A stretch of 64,000 nt of DNA. Source: JAWKWH01 sp965204295 (GTDB taxonomy: Bacteria > Pseudomonadota > Alphaproteobacteria > Rhizobiales > Rhizobiaceae). The stretch lies in contig OZ241973.1 in the NCBI GenBank assembly GCA_965204295.1, positions 3,162,001 to 3,226,000 on the forward strand. Reading direction: 5' to 3'. The translations under genes were made by a program, and so were the position numbers. The stretch's first letter is position 1; each line of letters begins with the position of its first letter. The notes below the pieces were generated by a model. It was given only the letters and a program-made list of their open reading frames with translations, did no database searches and was not told the DNA's origin. This document shows positions 51,257 through 59,879 of the stretch, in pieces.

Positions 51257-51529
51257 ATGAACAAAAATGAACTTGTTTCGGCAGTGGCGGATGCGGCGGG
51301 CATGTCCAAGGGCGATGCGCAGTCTGCAATCGAAGCGGTGTTTGACACGATTACCAACGAATTGAAAAACGGCGGCGATGTCCGCCTTGTCGGTTTTGGC
51401 AATTTCTCGGCCAGCCGTCGTGAGGCATCTGTCGGCCGTAATCCTCAGACCGGTGCTCCGGTCAACATTCCGGCGCGTAATGTTCCGAAATTTTCCGCCG
51501 GCAAGGGGCTGAAAGACGCGGTCAACTGA
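51257..51529 (+). CDS. hupB: DNA-binding protein HU-beta
   Basis: 90 residues, the exact HU length. MNKNELVSAVADAAGMSKGD begins it, GFGNFSASRREASVGRNPQT contains the arm with the DNA-intercalating region, and FSAGKGLKDAVN ends it. Non-specific nucleoid protein. A clear terminator follows. Confidence 0.97.
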   Translation: MNKNELVSAVADAAGMSKGDAQSAIEAVFDTITNELKNGGDVRLVGFGNFSASRREASVGRNPQTGAPVNIPARNVPKFSAGKGLKDAVN

Positions 51530-51555
51530 CCCCTGGATCGCTTTGCCGTACAACA

Positions 51556-51579
51556 AAGCCGGGTTTGTCCCGGCTTTTT
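51556..51579 (+). terminator. Rho-independent terminator of hupB
   Basis: AAGCCGGG and CCCGGCTT form a perfect 8-bp stem around a five-base loop, followed by a run of T. It lies 27 bases after the hupB stop. Confidence 0.85.
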
Positions 51580-51730
51580 GCCGGTGGGCATCCATGCATG
51601 TCGCAGCCGGGCCCCTCCGGTTACAGTGCGATCCCGCCAAAGCCTGCAAGATTGCCCCGCAACACTTGTTTCGCATCCGTCTATTTGCTACATGCGCCGG
51701 GCTGACCGAGGTCGGGGCTTCGGTTCAGGT

Positions 51731-51815
51731 GCGGTCGTGGCGGAATTGGCAGACGCGCAGCGTTGAGGTCGCTGTGGGGCAACCCGTGGAAGTTCGAGTC
51801 TTCTCGACCGCACCA
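51731..51815 (+). tRNA. tRNA-Leu (GAG)
   Basis: The 85-base sequence folds into a class II tRNA: acceptor GCGGTCG with CGACCGC, anticodon stem CAGCG/CGCTG around the loop TTGAGGT giving anticodon GAG, a long variable arm, a T-arm with TTCGAGT, and CCA encoded at 51813-51815. It reads CUC/CUU leucine codons. It lies just upstream of the accessory-looking Hsp70 fragment. Confidence 0.95.
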
Positions 51816-52070
51816 ATGTCTGCTTTGCTCCCGATCTTCTCCCGCGGATTTTGAACGCGCCCAGGACTTGTCGTTCAAGCCACGGCCCGTGACGGGTTTT
51901 CGCGGAATCCGTTGGTCCGGCCTCCGCAACGGACACATGGCTGACGATGCCGGTCGAAATCATTCAGGATCGGGATAAACTCCCGCTGCTTTCCGCGATG
52001 CATGGACGCCTGTCCCCGCCATCCGAGGATCGACACAACACATCGCAAAAAACGACCGGGGAATTTTGTG

Positions 52071-53798
52071 TCAGACTCTACGTGTGTGGGAGTTGGAAGT
52101 CCGCGCGGACCCGGGCAAGCATGAACCCCGGCAACCCTGAACGGGCCCTTCAGCCTTAATCCGCGAGATCCGTCTTTTGCATCGAGCGCACGGTACATAG
52201 AAGTTGCGCTCTTCACGCTGACGTGGCGTGGCTGCGCTGCTTCTTGTATCGAAGTAGTTCGCTTGCCACTTCTCGATGAGATCGCCGGGTACGTACTTCC
52301 AAAGGTGGTCGCCATGCGCATGATTTCGCTCGCCAAGGGCGACATTGGTTCTTTGAAACAGGTTGCTGTTGGCCAGAGCTCGAATTTCACCGACAGGGCC
52401 GGAGGGGTTTCCGGCGCCAAGATCGTCGCCCTCTCGATCCGGTGAGGCGACCTCGGCCAGCGAGAGGCCGAATTCGAGATCATGGAATTCCTCGGAGGAT
52501 TGTTCCCCTCGGCCCGTCGATTTCAGGGCCACGCGTGCGACATAATCATGATCAATCTGCAAGTTGCATTCGATCCGCTCGATCAAGGGCCGCGCGTTCG
52601 GATCGACAGCCACCCTGGCGATGCACAAAGACTGACGCCGATCGTTCGGTGAGGCCTTGCCGAGCTTCACGGGCTTGGCCACCTCGACAACCGCGACGCC
52701 TTCCTGCGGGTCTACGCAGAACAGACGTGTGTTTGCGACATTCTGTATTTCGTTCTCGATCGGCAGGATCCACCCGGCGTCTACGAGGCAATGGTACGTT
52801 CCCCGTCCGGAAGTGTCCGCGACAAGGATTTCAATCGGTTTCGAGAGCTTGAGCCTCAGCCCATCATTCGCGATCCGGGCCGCGCCCTCGGCGATGATCC
52901 GATCGCCGTTCTCAAGCCTGGGAACCCGGCCGACGAACCGCTCCGTGAGGCCATCTCGAATGGCCGGCATGTTCACCATCCCGCCGGTGGCGAGGCAGAG
53001 TTCAACGTCCTGATAGGTGAGTTGCGCCTGCTCCAGGATTTTATCGATCCGAGCAAGCCCGCGAGCGACAATGTCGGCGCTCAAATCTTCGAGTTCCGAG
53101 CGGGTTACGGATGCGAGGAGGTTCTTGTCGACACCGAGGTAGTTCCTGACAATGACATCCTCCGTGTCGGTCTTCGGGTCGGACAGCTGGATCTTCAGGA
53201 TTTCGCACTGGTGCAGCAGCTTCGCCGCCATGCCCGGTCGTTCGAGGGCCGTGATGTCTTCGATGCCATGTGTGGCGGAGTGCTTTTCCCTCAGGTGGTT
53301 TCTGAGCCGTTCGTCAAACTTGTCGCCGCCCACTTCATTGTCACCGAGATTCCTGACCTGCATGATCGCGCCGCCGGTGACGCGACAGACCGTAAGGTCG
53401 AGGGTGCCGCCGCCCCAGTCGAAAACGAGGATCGACCGTCCCTCCAGGCGCGCCAGCTCGCGGCCAAGGTCCGGCCGGGATCTAAGATAAGCGTACAATG
53501 CCGCTACAGGCTCATGGACGAACTGCACAACGCCGATGCCGGCCTTTCGCGCCGCCTCTCGGAGGGCCCGGCGTTCAGGGCCCCCGAAATCGACCGGCAT
53601 CGTGAAAACCGCTCTCGCAAGATCGTGGCCAGGCGCGCTTCCGCGTGCAACGGCTGCATCGGCCTTCAGATGTTTGAGGACCTCGGCGACGGCGTCGGTG
53701 GGCTCGACGCGGCGACCATCGACGAATCGGCTCGCGAGACGGATATAAGATGTTGACGCGCCGTCCAAAAGGATGCAAATTGGCGATGCTGGGATCAT
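52071..53798 (-). pseudogene. Hsp70-family protein lacking its N-terminal ATPase lobe
   Basis: About 575 residues remain. Visible are the second part of the Hsp70 nucleotide-binding domain: FVHEPVAALYAYL (equivalent to NEPTAAALAYG), ILVFDWGGGTLDLTVCRV (phosphate-2 loop) and CLATGGMVNMPAIRDGL with GDRIIAEGAARIAN (adenosine motif). Missing is the phosphate-1 opening (DLGTTxS) and roughly the first 100 residues. The frame starts abruptly at 53798, only 21 bases from the ABC ATPase gene on the other strand. The C-terminus has a CxxC pair (YVPCARCKRR) instead of a standard peptide-binding domain. Since the ATP site is incomplete, it is probably non-functional, broken by the recombination that brought in the ABC operon. 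Confidence 0.7.
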
Positions 53799-53819
53799 TC
53801 GGACAAACGCGCGAAAACA

Positions 53820-54941
53820 ATGGCGTTCAACGAGCCAACGGGAAAAGCTGAATTGGGCAACGAAACCCCAATGGTGCGCTTCGACAACGTGCAAAAAAGT
53901 TATGACGGAGAAACGCTCGTCGTCAAAAGCCTGAATCTTGACATCGCCAATGGCGAGTTTCTGACGATGCTCGGTCCGTCGGGCTCCGGAAAAACGACAA
54001 GCCTGATGATGCTGGCGGGCTTTGAGCCGGCGACTCACGGCGAGATTTTTCTGGCGGGGAATCCCATCAATAACGTGCCTCCGCACAAGCGCGGCATCGG
54101 CATGGTCTTTCAGAACTATGCTCTTTTTCCGCACATGACCGTCGCCGAAAATCTGGCTTTTCCGCTCAGCGTTCGGAAAATGGACAAGAATAAAGCCGCC
54201 GCCAAGGTGCAAAGGGCGCTGGAAATGGTCGAGTTGCCTGAATTCGGCAGCCGCCGGCCGGCGCAACTTTCCGGCGGACAGCAGCAACGCGTGGCCGTTG
54301 CCCGCGCGTTGGTGTTCGAACCGGACCTTGTTCTCATGGATGAACCGCTCGGCGCGCTCGACAAACAGTTGCGCGAGCAAATGCAGTATGAAATCAAGCA
54401 CATTCACGAGAATCTCGGCGTGACCGTCGTTTACGTCACGCACGATCAGTCCGAGGCGCTGACCATGTCGGACCGGATCGCGGTGTTCAACGACGGAATC
54501 ATTCAGCAATTGTCGACGCCGGACGTTCTTTACGAATCGCCGCAAAACGCCTTCGTCGCCCAGTTCATTGGCGAGAACAACAAACTCGGCGGCACCGTAA
54601 AGACGGTCAATGGCAGCCAGTGTGCGGTCACTCTCCATGACGGCAGCGAGGTCGTGGCCGAGAAGGTCAACGTGTCGTCGGCGGGCCAACGGACCACATT
54701 GTCTCTTCGCCCCGAACGTATCGAGATCGAACCCGAGGATATGGAAGGCGCCGTTGAAGGAAAGATTGAGGAACTGATCTATCTCGGCGATCATATCCGT
54801 GTCCGCATGAATGTCGCAGGCAATGACGAGTTCATTGTCAAGGTGCGAAATCGACGGGGGATCAGACCCTTGTCCCACGGACAGACGATCAAGATCGGTT
54901 GGAACGCGGCCGACTGCAAGGCATTGGATGCGGCCAACTGA
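53820..54941 (+). CDS. Polyamine-type ABC importer ATPase (PotA-like)
   Basis: About 373 residues. GPSGSGKTTSLMMLAGFEPA is Walker A, QLSGGQQQRVAVARALVFEP the signature, LVLMDEPLGALD Walker B; a C-terminal TOBE region (LSLRPERIEIEPEDM) completes the PotA/CysA architecture. First gene of a four-gene importer. The start is only 21 bases from the truncated divergent Hsp70 gene, so its promoter either lies inside that remnant or is very compact. Confidence 0.92.
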   Translation: MAFNEPTGKAELGNETPMVRFDNVQKSYDGETLVVKSLNLDIANGEFLTMLGPSGSGKTTSLMMLAGFEPATHGEIFLAGNPINNVPPHKRGIGMVFQNYALFPHMTVAENLAFPLSVRKMDKNKAAAKVQRALEMVELPEFGSRRPAQLSGGQQQRVAVARALVFEPDLVLMDEPLGALDKQLREQMQYEIKHIHENLGVTVVYVTHDQSEALTMSDRIAVFNDGIIQQLSTPDVLYESPQNAFVAQFIGENNKLGGTVKTVNGSQCAVTLHDGSEVVAEKVNVSSAGQRTTLSLRPERIEIEPEDMEGAVEGKIEELIYLGDHIRVRMNVAGNDEFIVKVRNRRGIRPLSHGQTIKIGWNAADCKALDAAN

Positions 54942-55025
54942 ACCTGGCCGTCCGCGAAAATCCGCGGCCGGGCGCAAAAACAACCGAAAGGCGGACAAGA
55001 ACGCCAATTCACCAAGGAGGAATAA

Positions 55026-56162
55026 ATGAAACTGAGAACACTTCTGCTGGCTACGACAACCGGTGCGTTGATGGCATTGCCGACATACAATGCGATATCG
55101 CAGGAACTTCCCCCATGTGACGGATGTTCCGACTCCATGACCATCGTGTCCTGGGGCGGTGCATATTCGGCGTCGCAGAACAACGCTTATCACAAGCCCT
55201 ATATGGCGTTGACCGGCATAAGCGTGATCAATGACGATTCGGCCAACGAGTCGGTCGCCAAATTGCGCGCAATGAACGAAGCCAACAATCTCACCTGGGA
55301 CCTGGTCGATGCCGTCGCCGCCGACGCCATTCGCCTCTGCGACGAGGGCCTGGCGGAGGCCATTGATGCCGACAAGGATCTTGCCGCCGCTCCCGATGGA
55401 ACGCCGGCATCCGAGGATTTCGGTGAAACGCTCGTATCCGAGTGCTTTATACCGAACATCGTCTATTCGACCACTTTCGGCTACAGGACCAACGTGGCCG
55501 AATGGGGCGGCAAAACTCCCACGGAAATCTGCGCCGTTTTCGATACGGAAAGCTTTCCGGGAAAACGCTCGCTGGAGAAGCGCCCGATCAACAACGTCGA
55601 ATGGGCCCTTTTGTGTGATGGCGTCCCCAAGGACGAGGTCTACGACGTGCTGGCGACGCAGGAAGGCGTGGACCGCGCGCTGGCGAAACTCGACACGATC
55701 AAGGCGGACACGATCTGGTGGTCGGCCGGCGCCGAAACGCCGCAGTTGCTTGCCGATGGCGAAGTCGTCATGGGTTCGACCTATAACGGCCGCCTGTTTT
55801 CGGTGATCGAAGAGCAGGAGCAGCCGGTCGCCATGCTCTGGGACGCTCAGGTGTTCGATCTGGACGGTTGGATCGTCCCGACCGGCCTCCCGGAAGATCG
55901 CAGGAAGCGCGTCATGCATTACCTGCATTTCGCGACCGATACGCAACGCCTGGCCGACCAGGCCAAATACATCTCCTACGGTCCGGCGCGCCTGTCGTCC
56001 GCGCCGTTGGTGAGCAAGCACGCGACACTCGGAATCGACATGGCTCCGCACATGCCGACCGATCCGCATAATGCCAAGAACACTTTCCTGTATAATTACG
56101 AATTCTGGGCGGACTACCGCGACGATATCGACGCGAAATTCCAGGCCTGGCTTGTCAAGTAA
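55026..56162 (+). CDS. ABC transporter substrate-binding protein (PotD-like)
   Basis: About 378 residues with a signal peptide (LLLATTTGALMALPTYNAIS), starting behind an ideal AAGGAGG. The mature protein begins with a short CDGC segment and then MTIVSWGGAYSASQNNAYHK, the usual lead-in of the PotD/PotF and related spermidine/putrescine-type binding proteins. FPGKRSLEKRPINNVEWAL and VMGSTYNGRLFSVIEEQEQP are further lobes. The ligand is probably a small nitrogen-containing compound, not necessarily a polyamine. Confidence 0.9.
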   Translation: MKLRTLLLATTTGALMALPTYNAISQELPPCDGCSDSMTIVSWGGAYSASQNNAYHKPYMALTGISVINDDSANESVAKLRAMNEANNLTWDLVDAVAADAIRLCDEGLAEAIDADKDLAAAPDGTPASEDFGETLVSECFIPNIVYSTTFGYRTNVAEWGGKTPTEICAVFDTESFPGKRSLEKRPINNVEWALLCDGVPKDEVYDVLATQEGVDRALAKLDTIKADTIWWSAGAETPQLLADGEVVMGSTYNGRLFSVIEEQEQPVAMLWDAQVFDLDGWIVPTGLPEDRRKRVMHYLHFATDTQRLADQAKYISYGPARLSSAPLVSKHATLGIDMAPHMPTDPHNAKNTFLYNYEFWADYRDDIDAKFQAWLVK

Positions 56163-56176
56163 GCCACGAATCGACC

Positions 56177-56204
56177 CGGATGGGGCCGCAAGCGGCCCCA
56201 TCCG
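56177..56204 (+). terminator. Strong intercistronic hairpin after the binding-protein gene
   Basis: CGGATGGGGCC and GGCCCCATCCG form an 11-bp perfect stem with a six-base loop, followed by TTTCC. Located 15 bases after the binding-protein stop and 31 bases before the first permease. Hairpins in this position commonly stabilise the upstream mRNA or partly terminate, giving more binding protein than permease. Confidence 0.75.
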
Positions 56205-56234
56205 TTTCCGATATCGCCAGGCGGAACGACGAAC

Positions 56235-57503
56235 ATGAGCGCAGAGATCGCCGAAGGCGGCGGACCCATCACGACGCGGGACGGAATGCCGTTGAAAGTC
56301 AGCCTTGCGCGTGCTCTGCGCCGTGAGAAGCTGCGCGCGCTCATGCTCATTGCACCGCTGTTGTTGTTCGTCGTCTTCTCGTTCGTTGTGCCGATCGCGG
56401 ATATGATGTTGCGGTCAATCGACAATACGATCGTGCCAGAAACCCTTCCCGCGACAACGGGTGAACTTGCGAACTGGGATGCCACCGCCGGCGAACTTCC
56501 CGGTGAATCCGTCTATGCCGCGCTTTATGGCGACCTCAAGGTGGCGGTCGCCGAAAAGAACCACACCAGACTGGGGTCGCGCCTTAATTACGAGAGTTCG
56601 GGCATGTCGAGCCTGTTCCGCTCGACCGGACGCAAGATCAGGGGGATGGTGGAGGGCGACTACAAGGGCCAGTTCATCAAGGCGCACAAAAACTGGGGCA
56701 ATTTGGAGACGTGGCAGATTTTGAGGCAGTTTTCGGCCGCCGCGACGTCGGGCTACTTTCTCAATTCCGTCGATGCCCGGAAAACGGCGGAAGGCGTTTC
56801 ATTCAGACCGGACAATGAGAGGATTTATCTTTTCCTGTTCGGACGCACTTTCTACCTGTCGATCGTGATTACGCTGTCCTGCCTGATTCTGGGTTATCCC
56901 ATCGCCTATATCCTGGCCAATCTGCCCTTACGCTATTCGAACCTGTTGATGATACTGGTTCTGTTGCCGTTCTGGACGTCGCTGCTTGTTCGCACATCGG
57001 CTTGGAAGGTTCTGCTTCAGCAAAATGGCGTTATCAACGATTTTCTGGTGCTCGTCAGGGTGATCGACGACACCGGCCGGTTGGTCATGATCAACAACCA
57101 GACCGGCACGATCATCGCGATGACCCACATCCTGCTGCCATTCATGATCCTGCCGCTCTACTCGGTGATGAAGACGATTTCTCCGACCTATGTACGCGCC
57201 GCAAAGAGCTTGGGCGCAACCGACTGGACGGCCTTCTGGAAGATATATTTTCCGCAATCGGTTCCAGGGATTGGCGCCGGCGCGGTGCTCGTCTTCATCC
57301 TGGCGATCGGGTATTACATCACGCCCGAACTGGTCGGCGGCACCGATGGCGTTTTCATCTCCAACCGGATCGCCTACCATGTTAGTTCGTCCCTCAATTG
57401 GGGGTTGGCCGCCGCGCTCGGCGTCATTTTGCTCGGCGCGGTCCTGATCCTGTTCTACGTGTACGACAAGATTGTCGGCATTGATAACGTGAAACTGGGA
57501 TAG
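56235..57503 (+). CDS. ABC transporter permease, PotB-like
   Basis: About 422 residues, longer than PotB (about 275) owing to a large periplasmic insertion between the first two helices (residues about 55-195). First helix LMLIAPLLLFVVFSFVVPIA, later helices such as LILGYPIAYILANLPLRYSN and LLMILVLLPFWTSLLVRTSA. The EAA loop is TYVRAAKSLGATDWTAFWK. The long insertion resembles permeases found with non-polyamine ligands in alphaproteobacteria. Confidence 0.92.
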   Translation: MSAEIAEGGGPITTRDGMPLKVSLARALRREKLRALMLIAPLLLFVVFSFVVPIADMMLRSIDNTIVPETLPATTGELANWDATAGELPGESVYAALYGDLKVAVAEKNHTRLGSRLNYESSGMSSLFRSTGRKIRGMVEGDYKGQFIKAHKNWGNLETWQILRQFSAAATSGYFLNSVDARKTAEGVSFRPDNERIYLFLFGRTFYLSIVITLSCLILGYPIAYILANLPLRYSNLLMILVLLPFWTSLLVRTSAWKVLLQQNGVINDFLVLVRVIDDTGRLVMINNQTGTIIAMTHILLPFMILPLYSVMKTISPTYVRAAKSLGATDWTAFWKIYFPQSVPGIGAGAVLVFILAIGYYITPELVGGTDGVFISNRIAYHVSSSLNWGLAAALGVILLGAVLILFYVYDKIVGIDNVKLG

Positions 57504-57508
57504 AATTG

Positions 57509-58396
57509 ATGTCGGGTCTGCCTCCATATGCCTCAAAGGGACAAATCGCCTGGCATTACGGCTTCCGTCTCATCTGCGCGGCAATCTTTTTCTTTCTGAT
57601 TTTCCCGATTCTGGTGATCCTGCCGCTGTCATTCAACGCCGAGGATTTCTTCACGTTTACCCCTGAAATGCTGGCTTTCGATCCGGAGGGGTATTCGCTG
57701 AAGCACTACCGGGATTTCTTCACGAACCCGGACTGGCAACTGGCGCTCAGAAACTCCTTTGTCATCGCGCCGTTTGCGACATTGCTGGCGGTTGCATTCG
57801 GCACTCTTGCGGCGATTGGATTGTCGCAGAGTCACGTGCCGTTTCGCTCGGCAATCATGGCGATCCTGATTTCGCCGATGATCGTGCCTCTGATTATCTC
57901 GGCGACCGGCATGTTCTTCTTCTATTCGCGAGTAGGTCAGTTCGCGACGGAAACCGTCGGTATGAACCAGGAATTCGTGAATTTCGCCAAGATCGTCCTC
58001 GGTCACGCGGCGCTGGGAACGCCTTTTGTGATCATAACCGTGACGGCGACGCTGGTCGGATTCGACCGATCGCTTACCCGGGCGGCCGCCAATCTCGGCG
58101 CGAATCCGGTGACAACATTCTTCAAGGTCCAGATGCCGCTGATCGTCCCCGGTGTGATCTCGGGAGCCTTGTTTGCGTTCATTACGTCATTCGACGAGGT
58201 TGTGGTCGTCCTGTTCCTCGGCTCCGCGAGCCAGAAGACACTGCCGTGGCAGATGTTCACCGGGTTGCGCGAACAGATTTCTCCGACGATCCTGGCGGTG
58301 GCGACGATCATGGTCGTGATTTCGGTCGCACTTCTGACCACCCTTGAGTTTCTGCGGCGGCGCTCGGAAAGGTTGCGCGGAATGACGCCGGGATAG
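57509..58396 (+). CDS. ABC transporter permease, PotC-like
   Basis: About 295 residues; the ATG at 57509 is preferred over the TTG at 57506. Six helices are expected, e.g. LICAAIFFFLIFPILVILPL and IMAILISPMIVPLIISATGM; the EAA loop is LTRAAANLGANPVTTFFKVQ. Follows PotB by 5 bases. Completes the importer. Confidence 0.92.
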   Translation: MSGLPPYASKGQIAWHYGFRLICAAIFFFLIFPILVILPLSFNAEDFFTFTPEMLAFDPEGYSLKHYRDFFTNPDWQLALRNSFVIAPFATLLAVAFGTLAAIGLSQSHVPFRSAIMAILISPMIVPLIISATGMFFFYSRVGQFATETVGMNQEFVNFAKIVLGHAALGTPFVIITVTATLVGFDRSLTRAAANLGANPVTTFFKVQMPLIVPGVISGALFAFITSFDEVVVVLFLGSASQKTLPWQMFTGLREQISPTILAVATIMVVISVALLTTLEFLRRRSERLRGMTPG

Positions 58397-58408
58397 GGCC
58401 GGTCGAAA

Positions 58409-58720
58409 TCAGCGCGGAATCGCGGTTCGACAGGCGCATTCGGTCCGCTCGCATTCCTCGATATCCTTGGCGGTCATGATCAGCACCAAGTCCTGCTAAC
58501 GGCATTGCCGAACGAGTGGTTCGGCACGGATTCGTTTCTTGAAGAAATCGGGCACCGCGCGGTTTTCGCGCAACCGCCTAATTCGCTTCCGGGCCGCGGC
58601 TGCCGACAATTCGATCTCCTCACTCACGCTGTCGGCGTTCAATCGGGCATTTTTCTGCAGCAGCGACAGGATGCGTTTGTCATATTCGGCTAATCTTGAA
58701 GAATTGGAGAATGACGCCAT
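58409..58720 (-). pseudogene. Remnant of an Lrp/AsnC-family regulator
   Basis: Starts at the ATG at 58720 with an intact-looking HTH region: RLAEYDKRILSLLQKNARLN and then ELSAAAARKRIRRLRENRAV, equivalent to LDxxDRxIL and the recognition helix of Lrp proteins. After PDFFKKRIRAEPLVRQCR there is a stop at 58494-58496; the same frame then resumes as QDLVLIMTAKDIEECERT, recognisable as part of the RAM domain, and ends at 58409. Most of the RAM domain is missing. It is divergent from the M20 gene with the two start codons overlapping, as a local regulator of the catabolic genes would be, but it can no longer be a full one. Confidence 0.75.
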
Positions 58721-59879
58721 GGCGAATGACGTTTCCCCGCATGACTTCATGGCCGAGATTCGCCGCAATCTTCATATGCACCCGGAATTGGGCCGCGGCG
58801 AGCACAGGACATCTGAAAAGGTTGCGGCAATTCTGGATAGTCTCGGGATCGAAGTGCACCGCGGCATTGGCGGCGCCGGGGTTGTCGGTATTCTCAAAAA
58901 CGGCCGTGGCAATGGTTTAATCGGCCTGCGGGCGGACATGGACGCGCTTCCGATCACCGAGATCGAATCACGCGGATACCGGTCGAAGAACGAGGGCGTC
59001 ATGCATGCCTGTGGACACGACGGTCACACGGCCATGCTCCTGGGAGCCGCGCGCGATCTTTCGAAAAGCAGGAGTTTTGACGGAACGGTTGTATTCATAT
59101 TCCAGCCGGATGAGGAGAATGGGACCGGCGCGAAGTCGATGATCGATGGTGGACTCTTGACAAAGTTTCCCATCGACGAAGTTTATGCGCTTCATAATCT
59201 GCCGGGTGCGCCGGTGGGGGAGATGTCGACGCGGGTCGGAACGATCTGTTCGAGCGAGAGCCTGTTTGAAATCGGAATACGCGGCCAGGGCGGCCATGCG
59301 GCGATGCCTCAGAAAGGGGTCGACGCCATATTGGTGGGATCGGAAATAGTTCAGGCGTTGCAGCATATCGTTTCACGCAAGGTCGATCCCGGCTGCGGCG
59401 CCGTGGTTTCGGTAACCGAATTCATTACCGACGGCAGGCGCAACGTCCTGCCGGGTCACGGCCTGATCAAGGGAGAGGTGAGGGCGAGGGCTCCTTCCGA
59501 CCGAGAACAGGTGATGGGATACATTGCGAGAATTGCAGACGCCGCCGCGCTGCGCCACGACGTGGGGGTCTCATTTGATCATCGCACCGATTTTGCCGAA
59601 ACGATCAATTCCGCAGAAACCGTCCGGACCGCCAAACGCGCTGCGTCCGCCGCCGGTTTGAAATTCGACGATGACAGGCAACCGATGTCATTTTCGGAGG
59701 ATTTCGGCGTTCTTTCTTCAGCCGTACCGGGTTGTTTCCTGCTGATCGGCAACGGGACCGACGGCGCAAACGGTCAACCGCTTCACTCCAACGACTATGA
59801 TTTCAACGATCGACTGCTTGTTCCGGGCGCATCGTTTTGGAAACATCTGATCGGCGAACGTCTGCCGGTGCGATTATGA
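58719..59879 (+). CDS. M20-family metal-dependent amidohydrolase (hippurate hydrolase-like)
   Basis: About 386 residues from the ATG at 58719; a longer frame upstream lies in the regulator relic. MHACGHDGHTAMLLGAARDL is the metal-ligand HxCGHDGH motif, FIFQPDEENGTGAKSMIDGG contains the catalytic/bridging Glu pair, and GQGGHAAMPQKGVDAI is the dimerisation-domain His. It hydrolyses N-acyl or amide bonds of small amino-acid conjugates. It starts a run of overlapping genes with the ammonia-lyase, the M24 hydrolase and the EutA-like protein. Confidence 0.93.
   Translation: MANDVSPHDFMAEIRRNLHMHPELGRGEHRTSEKVAAILDSLGIEVHRGIGGAGVVGILKNGRGNGLIGLRADMDALPITEIESRGYRSKNEGVMHACGHDGHTAMLLGAARDLSKSRSFDGTVVFIFQPDEENGTGAKSMIDGGLLTKFPIDEVYALHNLPGAPVGEMSTRVGTICSSESLFEIGIRGQGGHAAMPQKGVDAILVGSEIVQALQHIVSRKVDPGCGAVVSVTEFITDGRRNVLPGHGLIKGEVRARAPSDREQVMGYIARIADAAALRHDVGVSFDHRTDFAETINSAETVRTAKRAASAAGLKFDDDRQPMSFSEDFGVLSSAVPGCFLLIGNGTDGANGQPLHSNDYDFNDRLLVPGASFWKHLIGERLPVRL

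Noticed and set aside
52071..56201. A single 1376-codon minus-strand open frame
   Set aside because: Only the part from 53798 down to 52071 has Hsp70 homology. The upstream two-thirds lies antisense to a clear ABC ATPase and binding-protein gene and reads as low-complexity shadow sequence.
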